DNA from: Anaerocolumna sp. AGMB13025
GTDB taxonomy: Bacteria; Bacillota; Clostridia; Lachnospirales; Lachnospiraceae
Direction: 5' to 3'
Length of the DNA stretch: 64,000 bases
Assembly: GCF_029689925.1 (NCBI RefSeq)
Contig: NZ_CP121445.1
Location: forward strand, 4,944,501 to 5,008,500
Shown here: piece after piece, positions 1-7,495 of the stretch
Layout: each line of letters starts with the position of its first letter
Numbering within the stretch: position 1 is the first letter of the stretch
Made by a program: the position numbers and the translations under genes
Notes under the pieces: generated by a model
The model's database searches: none
What the model was told of the DNA's origin: nothing
The model's input: the letters and a program-made list of their open reading frames with translations, nothing else

Positions 1-143
1 CACTTTTAAAGGCTACGACCGTCTGCTCCGTAGAAGATGTCGCTTTAATGGCAAAGATTGATCTGACCACCCCTGAGTTCTGGAGACAAAGCCTTAAGAC
101 CGTATCCGATTCCATTGATTTGTTCTTAGAATTAACAAAATAA
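1..143 (+). CDS. C-terminal end of a probable M3-family oligoendopeptidase (partial)
   Basis: An open frame runs in from the left edge (codons from base 3) for 46 codons to TAA at 141-143. It contains the segment VEDVALMAKIDLTTPEFWRQ followed by an amphipathic helix. A short '(V)xD(L/V)..xxIDLTxPEFW' segment near the C-terminus is typical of M3 zinc oligopeptidases of the PepF type, where it packs in the last helical bundle. The HExxH zinc motif would lie outside the window, so the call rests only on this tail. A hairpin terminator follows at 271-329. It could be another family with a similar tail; moderate certainty. Confidence 0.45.
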   Translation, partial: LLKATTVCSVEDVALMAKIDLTTPEFWRQSLKTVSDSIDLFLELTK

Positions 144-270
144 GGCTTACAGCTAATAATTTTCTTTCATTTAGAAAAGAATGAGAATAGTAAGAAATAA
201 CCTAGTTGCATTTAACTGAGAAGAATATAACAAAGGAGAACAAAACTCAGGAGAATAAACTCAGGAGAAT

Positions 271-329
271 AAAAAACACCGTTCAGTTTAGCAGAAGCCA
301 GAGCTTCTATATACAAAACGGTGTTTTTA
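271..329. terminator. Bidirectional hairpin terminator between convergent genes
   Basis: The arms AAAAAACACCGTT (271-283) and AACGGTGTTTTT (317-328) pair. A nested AGAAGC/GCTTCT stem lies inside. The A-run on the left and T-run on the right make it usable in both directions, as expected between the peptidase end (+) and the MATE gene (-). Confidence 0.6.
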
Positions 330-360
330 TTAACGTATCGTTTGCTCTCTTTCCCTTTAG

Positions 361-1689
361 TTAATGAATAAGGGCATGAAGCTTCCATTTGCCGCTGATA
401 AACCGTATAGTAAAACATATCATACGGAACAGCCAGTCAATGGTCATAGCAATCCAAACTCCCAGAACTCCTAACCCTATCACTTTCGCCAGAATATAGC
501 TAAAGCCAATCCGCCAAACCCACATGGATATAATGGAAATAACCATAGTATATTTAACATCATTAGCCGCTCTTATAGCATTGGGCAGTGTAAAGGAACC
601 CGGCCAGATAATGCTGCTGCATATGCTGTGATAGATAATTAACTGCAGAGCGAGTGAGGTGGTTTCCGGAGACAAATTATAGATACTCACAATAGGATAC
701 CGAAATAAGATAACCACAATATTTAGAATAATCATAATGAGGTAAGTAAGTTTTAATAATTTCACAGCATATTTCTTAGCCTGATCATAATCACGGGCAC
801 CTACGCACTGTCCGACTACTGTAATCATGGCAAGACCGATAGCGGAACCTGGAATAATTTCAAGTCCGGCAATGTTGTTAGCTACTGCGTTGGCAGTTAT
901 CGCTACTGTACCAAAACTGGCGGTTAATCCCTGGACTAATATCTTGCCGATTTGAAAGATGCTGTTTTCCAGACCATTGGGGACTCCGATATGTAGGATC
1001 CGCTTTACCATTGGCAGATTAAACCCCAGCCGTAAGATTGTATCGATATGGATGGGGTTGTTTTTATTGCGAATCAGGAAAAGCATAATCATGGCCGCTG
1101 ATATTCTTGCCGTCAAAGCTGCTATGGAAACCCCCATGACCCCCATATGAAAAACCGATACCATAGTAGCACTTCCAACCATATTGATTATGTTCATTAT
1201 TAAAGATGCAAACATTGAAATCTTGGAATTACCCATAACCCTGAAAAGTGCGGCACAGGAATTATAAATTGCCAAAAAGGGAAAAGATAATGAAGTGAAG
1301 TAAAAGTATATCTTAGCATTCTTCATAACTTCTGCATCAATATTACCGTATATTAATTTTAATATATGATAATTGGCAATCAAGGAAATTGTCATAATAA
1401 ATAGAGCAATAATAGTCGATATCAACATTAACTGTCTGGCTGCCAGACAGGCATTCTCATTTTCCTTATGACCAAGGTATTGTGCCGCCACAACAGCTCC
1501 GCCTGTGGCCAGAGAAGAAAATATTGTAATTAATAGTATATTAAGGGTATCTACTAAAGATACTCCGGATACAGCTACCTCTCCTGCTTTTGCAACCATT
1601 ATGATATCAACCATTCCGACGGTAACAGCCAGTATCTGCTCGATGATAAGCGGGATAATTAATTTATATAGTTGTTTATTTGTGAACAT
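361..1689 (-). CDS. MATE family multidrug/toxin efflux transporter
   Basis: A 442-residue polytopic membrane protein of the usual MATE length, with about 12 hydrophobic segments in two pseudo-symmetric halves. The N-terminal region (IIPLIIEQILAVTVGMVDII, then GEVAVSGVSLVDTLN) matches the family's conserved TM1/TM2 region. The second half opens similarly (IPNGLENSIFQIGKILVQ-like at about residue 235). It should export cationic drugs or metabolites using Na+ or H+. ATG start with an AGGAG SD site. It is monocistronic, divergent from the MerR-type regulator at 2130, which could control it, although the clearest operator sits in the regulator's own promoter. Confidence 0.9.
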   Translation of the reverse strand: MFTNKQLYKLIIPLIIEQILAVTVGMVDIIMVAKAGEVAVSGVSLVDTLNILLITIFSSLATGGAVVAAQYLGHKENENACLAARQLMLISTIIALFIMTISLIANYHILKLIYGNIDAEVMKNAKIYFYFTSLSFPFLAIYNSCAALFRVMGNSKISMFASLIMNIINMVGSATMVSVFHMGVMGVSIAALTARISAAMIMLFLIRNKNNPIHIDTILRLGFNLPMVKRILHIGVPNGLENSIFQIGKILVQGLTASFGTVAITANAVANNIAGLEIIPGSAIGLAMITVVGQCVGARDYDQAKKYAVKLLKLTYLIMIILNIVVILFRYPIVSIYNLSPETTSLALQLIIYHSICSSIIWPGSFTLPNAIRAANDVKYTMVISIISMWVWRIGFSYILAKVIGLGVLGVWIAMTIDWLFRMICFTIRFISGKWKLHALIH

Positions 1690-1908
1690 GCTCTCTACTC
1701 CTTGGTTGTCCTTAGTTCCTGGATGACCTGTTTTATGTCTTGCTTAACCCATGGATTTTAAGTATATGTTTTGTATCATAACATAATGAATTTTTCAAGG
1801 CAATGTTTTATATTGTATAAATAATTTAATTTAATTTCTAAAAGTACATGAAAAATTTTCTCAAAATTTTTTCCCAAAATTTTTCTAGTATTTATTTCAA
1901 AAAAGTTA

Positions 1909-1939
1909 TTGACATTAACGCAGCGTAATCGTTTATCAT
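1909..1939 (+). promoter_or_regulatory. MerR-type promoter with 19-bp spacer and internal operator
   Basis: TTGACA (1909-1914) and TATCAT (1934-1939) are separated by 19 bp, the overlong spacer typical of MerR-activated promoters. The spacer carries the imperfect dyad ATTAACGCAGCGTAAT (1914-1929), close to the AACGttGCGT core of TipA/Mta-type operators. The next gene downstream encodes exactly such a regulator, so autoregulation is inferred. An alternative TTGACA-17-TTTATC reading exists. Confidence 0.65.
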
Positions 1940-2129
1940 GAAATCTGCAAGAAGCAATCCGATTAAAATGTTGACTAAATAGTTAACCTGTAAATAGAAA
2001 GCGCGCGTCTATAAAAGGGTAATACTTTAATCAAATATTTAATCAAAAGCAGGATGGTTATGCAAAACAATTTACAGCTTTCCACATTCTAATTTAGGAT
2101 AGCCGTTTAAGCGGCAGATCGAGGTGATT

Positions 2130-2906
2130 ATGGAATATACAGTACAGAAATTAGGCAAACTGGCAGGCGTTAGTACAAGGACCCTCCGGTATTATGATGA
2201 AATAGGACTTTTAAAGCCTGCCAGAATAAATTCATCCGGCTACCGGATATATGGCACGAAAGAAGTTGACCGGTTACAGCAGATCCTTTTCTTTCGTGAA
2301 CTGGGAGTCAGTCTGGATAGTATAAGGGATATTGTGACCGCTCCTTCCTTTAACGGGCTAAAAGCCTTACAGGAACACCATGAAAAGCTTCTTGAAAAAA
2401 GAGAACAACTAAACCAATTAATTGCTAACGTAGAAAAGACGTTGGCCGTAACCGAAGGGAGAACAATTATGTCCGATAAAGAAAAATTTGAAGGCTTTAA
2501 ACAGACCATGCTGGATGAGAATGAAAAGAAATATGGAAGAGAAATCCGCGAAAAATATGGTGACGATACAATAGAAAACTCCAACCAGAAATTTAAGAAT
2601 ATGACACAGGAACAGTATGAGGAAGTAACTAACCTTGCAGAAGCAGTCACAGAAAAACTAAAGGCTGCCTTTAAAACCGGTGACCCGGCAGGAGAACTGG
2701 CACAAGAAGCTGCCGATCTCCACCGCAGATGGCTTTGCTATTACTGGGACAATTATTCCAAAGAGGCACATGCAGGTATTGCGCAGATGTATGTGGACGA
2801 TGAGCGTTTTACAGCATATTATGATAAGGAACAACCCGGTACAGCCAAATTTTTAAGAGATGCCATTCTAATTTATACTGGTACCAGCTATAATGAAAAA
2901 CAATAG
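2130..2906 (+). CDS. MerR family regulator with TipAS-like antibiotic-recognition domain
   Basis: The N-terminal winged-helix HTH (residues 1-70: YTVQKLGKLAGVSTRTLRYY, then DEIGLLKPARI..SGYRIYG) is classic MerR. A dimerisation coiled coil follows (about 75-115). The C-terminal half (from about 120, with RWLCYYWDNYSKEAHAGIAQ and the end FLRDAILIYTG) matches the TipAS ligand-binding fold. Such proteins bind peptide antibiotics and activate their own and exporter promoters. I place the start at ATG 2130, because the GTG at 2124 lies inside the SD sequence GAGGTGAT. The leader is about 185 nt. Ligand unknown; the divergent MATE pump is a candidate target. Confidence 0.88.
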   Translation: MEYTVQKLGKLAGVSTRTLRYYDEIGLLKPARINSSGYRIYGTKEVDRLQQILFFRELGVSLDSIRDIVTAPSFNGLKALQEHHEKLLEKREQLNQLIANVEKTLAVTEGRTIMSDKEKFEGFKQTMLDENEKKYGREIREKYGDDTIENSNQKFKNMTQEQYEEVTNLAEAVTEKLKAAFKTGDPAGELAQEAADLHRRWLCYYWDNYSKEAHAGIAQMYVDDERFTAYYDKEQPGTAKFLRDAILIYTGTSYNEKQ

Positions 2907-3107
2907 ACTTGATAAAATCAGCAAGGTAGATGATTAAGAAAGCATTGATTATGCTATGTTCCTCACTATGCTCGTCAAACAGTGTGCATTTTGAGTCTGA
3001 ACCCACCTGAAAAAGTCATAAGTGAATGATCAGACTTAGAATATTGCGCTTATGAAACATAGCATACTCATGCTTTCAATTTAGCTTTAGGGCTGAATTT
3101 ATCAAGT
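2907..3107. repeat. Long imperfect inverted repeat (about 200 bp)
   Basis: The outer arms ACTTGATAAAATCAGC (2907-2922) and GCTGAATTTATCAAGT (3092-3107) pair with one mismatch. Inner arms near 2938-2960 and 3056-3076 (GAAAGCATTGATTATGCTATG against CATAGCATACTCATGCTTTC) also pair. A small GTCTGA/TCAGAC stem lies near the centre. No reading frame. It starts immediately after the MerR stop codon, so it may act as its terminator or be a MITE-like insertion. Confidence 0.7.
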
Positions 3108-3167
3108 GTTATTAAGTTTCTTAGCCGCACCGAAGTTTGAGTAATATAATTAATTTGTATACGTAGT

Positions 3168-3269
3168 CATATTTAAGGGACTTTTGCAAAGTAGAGACAT
3201 TTTATAAACTGAATTCGTCCGGAATCAAAGAATTTGTCTTAATTTACATCAGTCCCTTAATTTAAATAT
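3168..3269 (-). terminator. Hairpin downstream of the DJ-1/PfpI gene
   Basis: CATATTTAAGGGACT (3168-3182) and AGTCCCTTAATTTAAATAT (3251-3269) form an AT-rich stem just past the stop codon at 3276, with about 68 nt between the arms. There is no clean T-tract, so it may instead be a small folded repeat. Confidence 0.4.
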
Positions 3270-3275
3270 TTTTAA

Positions 3276-3863
3276 TTATTCCAAAGCAAAGGGATCTGTC
3301 TCCTGGTCGGAATTCCATATGTATTCAATATTTGATGCTATTTCCTTCGCCTTTTCAAGCCCAAAATGATCGGCTATAAAACCTAGTGACATATCCATCC
3401 CGGCCGATACCCCGGAGGAAGTGTAAAACTTGCCGTCCCTTACCCATCTGGCTTTTTTTAGCCAGATCACCTCCAAGCCCTGGGACATAACCCAGTTGAA
3501 GGCTTTTTTGTTGGTAGTGGCTCTTTTATTTTTTAGCAGCCCGGTTTTTGCTAAAAGTGCAGAGCCGGTACAAACAGTTAAACAGTACTGGGATTTTTCA
3601 GCTATGATTTTTAATTGGTTTATAAATGTCTCATCAGAAACCAATGTCCTGGTCCCTTGTCCTCCCGGTATCAAAACGATTCCATCGATATCTTCTGCAG
3701 GAAGCTGTTCGGTTACCACCTGGGTCCCCTGCCTGCTTATTATAATGCCGCCTTGTAAGGAATAATAGTGTAACGTATACTCGGGCAGCTTGCCAAAAAT
3801 CTCAACAGGTCCAAATACATCCAGGGTTTCAAAATCCTGAAATAAAATAATATTAATATTCAT
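3276..3863 (-). CDS. DJ-1/PfpI family protein (class I glutamine amidotransferase-like)
   Basis: 195 residues, a full-length single DJ-1/PfpI domain. It starts with a beta strand (MNINIILFQDFETLDVFGP) carrying the conserved acidic residues. The nucleophile elbow is LTVCTGSALLA, with Cys98 as reactive cysteine. 'VLIPGGQG' forms the oxyanion-side loop. Members are glyoxalase/deglycase-like, isonitrile hydratase-like or regulatory. No AraC HTH domain is attached. The start ATG overlaps the LysR stop by 4 nt (ATGA), so the two are translationally coupled. Specific substrate unknown. Confidence 0.85.
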   Translation of the reverse strand: MNINIILFQDFETLDVFGPVEIFGKLPEYTLHYYSLQGGIIISRQGTQVVTEQLPAEDIDGIVLIPGGQGTRTLVSDETFINQLKIIAEKSQYCLTVCTGSALLAKTGLLKNKRATTNKKAFNWVMSQGLEVIWLKKARWVRDGKFYTSSGVSAGMDMSLGFIADHFGLEKAKEIASNIEYIWNSDQETDPFALE

Positions 3864-4756
3864 TGTTCCCCCTTATATCTTATATTACAATTTTTACACA
3901 GTTCCATAAAATCCTTAGCGGATTTTGTATGCATTTTATTTTTATGATAGATAAAGGAATAAAACCTCTTTAGTGTCAGTCCTTCCACTTTAACATGGAT
4001 GACTTTCCCCTCCTCTAAATCCTGTTTGATTAGCTGATAAGGCAGAACCGACAGTCCTAGTCCTTCACTTACTGCCTTTACAATAGCTCTGGTACTCACA
4101 CTTTCCCAGACCGGCTTAATCTCAATACCATGAAGCAGCATGGAACTTTCAAACAGTTCCCGCCCCCCGCTTCCTTTTTCCCTCATAATAAAATCATAAG
4201 AAGGCAAGGAAGTGATATCCGCTTGACCTGCTATGGATAATGGGTGGGCAGGCCCGCAGATTAACACCAGTTCATCTTCCATAAACGTTTCACTCTTAAT
4301 CTGCGAGTTATGGGTAATACCTTCAATCAATCCGAAATCAATATCATTTGTCATAATCCGTTTCTCAATATCTACAGAATTTTCAATAATAACCTGAACC
4401 TTCATAAAAGGGTGGTTTTCACGAAAAAGTTTTATATAATCCGTTAGCAGAAAATTCCCGATGGTTATGCTGGACCCAATTCGAAGGATTCCAATGGTAT
4501 CCCAATTTCGCATCTCTTTTTCCATAATATCAAAGAGGGATACAATATGAACAGCATAATCCAGAACCTTTTTACCGGCCTCCGTAATATATAATTTTCT
4601 GGATATTCTGTCAAAAAGCTTGATGCCATAATAATCTTCCAGTTCCCGGATTGCAAGACTTACCGATGGCTGTGCAATAAAAAGCTTATCCGCTGCGGCC
4701 GTCACACTATTACACTGACAGACCGTCACAAAAATTTTCATATGTTTAAGAGTCAT
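3860..4756 (-). CDS. LysR family transcriptional regulator
   Basis: 298 residues. The N-terminal LysR HTH covers residues 1-60 (MTLKHMKIFVTVCQCNSVTA, then AADKLFIAQPSVSLAIRELE). From about residue 90 there is a two-lobed substrate-binding domain (ILRIGSSITIGNFLL; DFGLIEG; SVLPYQLI). It is transcribed divergently from the chrA pair across a 252-bp spacer and coupled to the DJ-1 gene downstream. LysR proteins usually control the divergent gene, so regulation of the ChrA transporter is the simplest inference. Confidence 0.9.
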   Translation of the reverse strand: MTLKHMKIFVTVCQCNSVTAAADKLFIAQPSVSLAIRELEDYYGIKLFDRISRKLYITEAGKKVLDYAVHIVSLFDIMEKEMRNWDTIGILRIGSSITIGNFLLTDYIKLFRENHPFMKVQVIIENSVDIEKRIMTNDIDFGLIEGITHNSQIKSETFMEDELVLICGPAHPLSIAGQADITSLPSYDFIMREKGSGGRELFESSMLLHGIEIKPVWESVSTRAIVKAVSEGLGLSVLPYQLIKQDLEEGKVIHVKVEGLTLKRFYSFIYHKNKMHTKSAKDFMELCKNCNIRYKGEQ

Positions 4757-4936
4757 GGTATTCCTTTCGCAATTAAAATCAATACTATCATTAAACCCTA
4801 ACAGACACGCAGCAATTATTTCAACAGCAAATGTAAGGTATCTATATCAAATAGATTGGTAATTTTAATTATAAACTTCTATAACGTACATTATATAACA
4901 AAATAATTATAGATTCAGCAATACAATACGATTCTT

Positions 4937-4978
4937 TTGACAACCATCGTATGACAACTATCGTATGACAACTATTGT
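4937..4978 (+). promoter_or_regulatory. Three tandem 14-bp repeats in the chrA promoter region
   Basis: Perfectly adjacent copies of (A/T)TGACAAC(C/T)AT(C/T)GT occupy 4937-4950, 4951-4964 and 4965-4978. The first begins with TTGACA, a good -35 box, and the AT(C/T)GT ends give weak -10-like elements, so the array may hold overlapping promoters or LysR binding sites. It ends 18 nt before the chrA SD site. Confidence 0.5.
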
Positions 4979-5008
4979 TTTATAGTCATGAACAGAAAGG
5001 AAGACACC

Positions 5009-5581
5009 ATGAAGGAGAAATGGAACTTGTACTTAAAGTTATTTACCTCCACGTTTATCCTCAGTTCCATTACCTTTGGAGGGGGATATGTCATCGTACC
5101 ATTAATGAAGAAAAAATTTGTTATGGATTTAAAATGGATCAGCGAGGAAGAAATGATAAATCTAATTGCAATTGCCCAGTCCTCACCCGGTGCCATTGCA
5201 GTTAATGTTTCTATCCTAATGGGCTATCATATGGCCGGTTTGATAGGAGTATTATTTTCCCTTTTAGGCACTGTTCTGCCGCCATTTATTATATTATCAG
5301 CCCTTTCCTCTTTTTATAGTGCATTTTGTGACAATCCCTATATTAATGCACTCTTAAAAGGTCTGCAAGCGGGAATTGCCGCTGTTTTGACTGATGTAAT
5401 ACTATCTATGGGCAGTTCTATTGTAAAAGAGAAAGAGGTTATATCCATTCTTTTAATGATTGCCGCATTCTTAATCACTTACTTTATCAAAATAAATGTC
5501 GTAATCACCATTCTTGCCTGCGGCATGACCGGCGCTTTACTCAACATAACCTTAAGAAAAATAAAAGGGAAGGAGGAATAA
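5009..5581 (+). CDS. chrA: Chromate transporter, short-chain CHR family, subunit 1
   Basis: 190 residues, the half-length of fused ChrA proteins, with about six membrane segments. It carries the family signatures SITFGGGYVIVPL near the N-terminus and IAIAQSSPGAIAVNVSILMG (variant of the PGP motif) around residue 55. Short-chain CHR proteins work as pairs, and the second half follows one base later. They export chromate in characterised cases, but the physiological anion here is uncertain. I use ATG 5009 (SD AAAGGAAG at 4996) rather than the ATG at 4988. Confidence 0.88.
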   Translation: MKEKWNLYLKLFTSTFILSSITFGGGYVIVPLMKKKFVMDLKWISEEEMINLIAIAQSSPGAIAVNVSILMGYHMAGLIGVLFSLLGTVLPPFIILSALSSFYSAFCDNPYINALLKGLQAGIAAVLTDVILSMGSSIVKEKEVISILLMIAAFLITYFIKINVVITILACGMTGALLNITLRKIKGKEE

Positions 5582-5582
5582 G

Positions 5583-6155
5583 ATGATCTATTTAAAACTA
5601 ATCATAAGCTTCTTTCAAATTGGTCTCTTTAGTATCGGCGGCGGTTACGCCGCTCTGCCCCTCATCCAAAATCAGGTGGTGGAACTCAATAAATGGATGA
5701 CTATGACTGAATATACGGATATGATAACAATATCCGGAATGTGCCCCGGTCCCATAGCAATCAATGCGTCCACCTTCGTAGGCATGCAAGTCGGCGGCAT
5801 GCCAGGCGCCATAGCAGCCACCTTCGGCTGTGTACTTCCTTCCAGTATTATTGTCTTATTACTGGGTTATCTATACAGAAAATTCAGGAATCTGCAGCTT
5901 GTACAGGGTATCCTTAACGGATTACGCCCAGCCGTAACAGCCCTCATCGCCTCGGCTGGAATCTCAATCCTAATCCTTACCTTCTGGGGCAATAAAGGAA
6001 TTACATTGAAGCCGTCTGATCTTAATATAATATCCCTATTCCTGTTTGCTATAAGTCTCTACGTAATAAGAAAATATAAAGCTAACCCAATTTATGTAAT
6101 GTTTGGCTCAGGGCTCCTTGGCCTTATCATCTATGCCGTACAAAGAGTACTATAA
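5583..6155 (+). CDS. chrA: Chromate transporter, short-chain CHR family, subunit 2
   Basis: 190 residues, a paralogue of the preceding gene. It shows QIGLFSIGGGYAALPLIQNQ at the N-terminus and the full motif ITISGMCPGPIAINASTFVG (PGP box) around residue 50, then four to five further membrane helices. It is separated by 1 bp from subunit 1 and has its own SD (AAGGAGG). The pair should form an antiparallel heterodimer. The PGP variant differs between the halves (SSPGAIA versus CPGPIA), as usual in this pair type. Confidence 0.88.
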   Translation: MIYLKLIISFFQIGLFSIGGGYAALPLIQNQVVELNKWMTMTEYTDMITISGMCPGPIAINASTFVGMQVGGMPGAIAATFGCVLPSSIIVLLLGYLYRKFRNLQLVQGILNGLRPAVTALIASAGISILILTFWGNKGITLKPSDLNIISLFLFAISLYVIRKYKANPIYVMFGSGLLGLIIYAVQRVL

Positions 6156-6158
6156 CTT

Positions 6159-6317
6159 TTATGCCTTCTTTTCTTCCTTGGGAACATCCTTGTAATAATA
6201 ACTATTGTTCCCACAATTATTACCGATACCCTGCTTAATGGGTGCAAGAAGAAAACCAAAAATCACTCCCGTTAAAAAACAGATTATATACACGAAACCC
6301 TTCTTCTTTTTATCCAT
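6159..6317 (-). CDS. Small single-span membrane protein (52 aa)
   Basis: A 52-codon frame with a strong SD (AAGGAGG, 6 nt from the ATG). MDKKKKGF leads into one hydrophobic helix (VYIICFLTGVIFGFLLAPIK), then a short polar tail with a GNNCGNNS motif and a charged C-terminus. The N-in, C-out topology is inferred from the lysine cluster. The stop is 4 bp from the convergent chrA stop. It is likely co-transcribed with the membrane protein at 6334-6747 (17-bp gap). Function not recognised. Confidence 0.6.
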   Translation of the reverse strand: MDKKKKGFVYIICFLTGVIFGFLLAPIKQGIGNNCGNNSYYYKDVPKEEKKA

Positions 6318-6333
6318 AAAAAATCCTCCTTCT

Positions 6334-6747
6334 TTACTCCTGTTCCTGCTCTTTCATCTTAATAAACCGTTTACTCTTTAAAAACAATTTAAGTCCTTCC
6401 ATGAGAGTCAGTATCATGCCAGCCTTTGAAACAATACGATACCGCATCCATAAAACATCAATATCCGTTTTATCATAGCTAATCAATACAGCTAGGCTCA
6501 AAACACCGAATGCAGCTATAGTCACAAAATCAGCAATAAGAATAAACTTATTCGTAATAAACCTTTTATCCTTAAAATCATGATACAGCTCCCATAACCA
6601 ATGGAAACAAAACATAACGCATACGATAATAGTAACCGTACTCTTAACACGTTCAGAAGGAATCTTATCAATGAGAATAAGAACCGCAATCAAGACAAAA
6701 TAAATAACTATCAAGAAACCCGTCTTTAAGAATTTTAAAAACTCCAT
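6334..6747 (-). CDS. Hypothetical membrane protein (4 TM)
   Basis: 137 residues with four predicted membrane helices (about 8-27, 38-52, 68-88 and 105-125), charged loops and a lysine/glutamate-rich C-terminus. I start it at ATG 6747, because the GTG two codons upstream overlaps the SD GGGAGGTG. I do not recognise the family. It is upstream of, and probably co-transcribed with, the 52-aa membrane protein. Confidence 0.65.
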   Translation of the reverse strand: MEFLKFLKTGFLIVIYFVLIAVLILIDKIPSERVKSTVTIIVCVMFCFHWLWELYHDFKDKRFITNKFILIADFVTIAAFGVLSLAVLISYDKTDIDVLWMRYRIVSKAGMILTLMEGLKLFLKSKRFIKMKEQEQE

Positions 6748-7212
6748 ATTCACCCTCCCTTATGCAGATCATTTATTAAATGAAATACACATAAGCATAT
6801 CCACTTTTCAATGTGGAATCCCGCATTCTGTACTCAATACTAAGTATGATATAAGATCATGAATTCCAATTACCTCTGTAATCTCATTTCTTAAACCTCC
6901 CATATTGACCACCCTATTAAATAGTACCTATCAGTGCTAAAAATAACATTTAAAACTTGTTCCTACCTTTTATGACTTTATTATATAATTCTATTCCGGA
7001 AATTTCCATCTAAAAATAATCTTATTTATCAAAACATCCAACAAACCAGCAAACCAACAAACTAAAAAATCAACAAACTAAAAAATAAATTACTAAAATA
7101 AATAACTAAAAACTAAAAAACCAACAATGATAAACTCTAACTACCATAATAACCCCTTTTGCCCATATAAAAAGCAATCACCAAAAACCATTTCGCTGAA
7201 ACAGAGCTGCCA
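6748..7212. other. Non-coding AT-rich spacer
   Basis: No credible gene on either strand. The stretch 7035-7130 is low-complexity, with repeated AACAAACTAAAAAATC-like units. The part near 6748-6990 should hold the promoter of the membrane-protein pair, but I see no convincing -35/-10 pair. Confidence 0.5.
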
Positions 7213-7474
7213 GAAGCGGTAAGGTTTTTTCTGTTCCCCTCAAAGACTAAAAAAACAGGAACACAGTGCTGGGGAGATATAGGAAGCAGCAGTTTTTCGT
7301 TTGTGATGACACTTTCTGCAATCTGTATGTCCATGAAAGACATTCCTTGTCTTTCATGGACATACAGATTGCAGAAAGAGTCAGAGCACCGAAAAACTCG
7401 CTTCCTATATCTCCCCAGCACTGTGTTCCTGCTACATAAACCTAACAGGGAACAGAAAAAACCTTACTCGCTTC
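7213..7474. repeat. 262-bp near-perfect palindrome with 5-nt loop
   Basis: Three matched arm blocks nest around the loop TTCCT (7343-7347). The innermost arms 7312-7342 and 7348-7378 are perfectly complementary (31 nt). The middle arms 7256-7287 and 7400-7431 are perfectly complementary (32 nt). The outer arms 7213-7238 and 7448-7474 match 26 of 27. The bulged segments between blocks (e.g. 7239-7255 against 7432-7447) have diverged. No coding capacity. It starts 22 bp past the stop codon of the ABC exporter gene and is followed by a run of C (7474-7481). Confidence 0.85.
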
Positions 7475-7495
7475 CCCCCCCGTCAGACAACATTA

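Noticed and set aside
7213..7474. Retron or other reverse-transcriptase-linked ncRNA
   Set aside because: No reverse transcriptase or effector gene within the surrounding kilobases.
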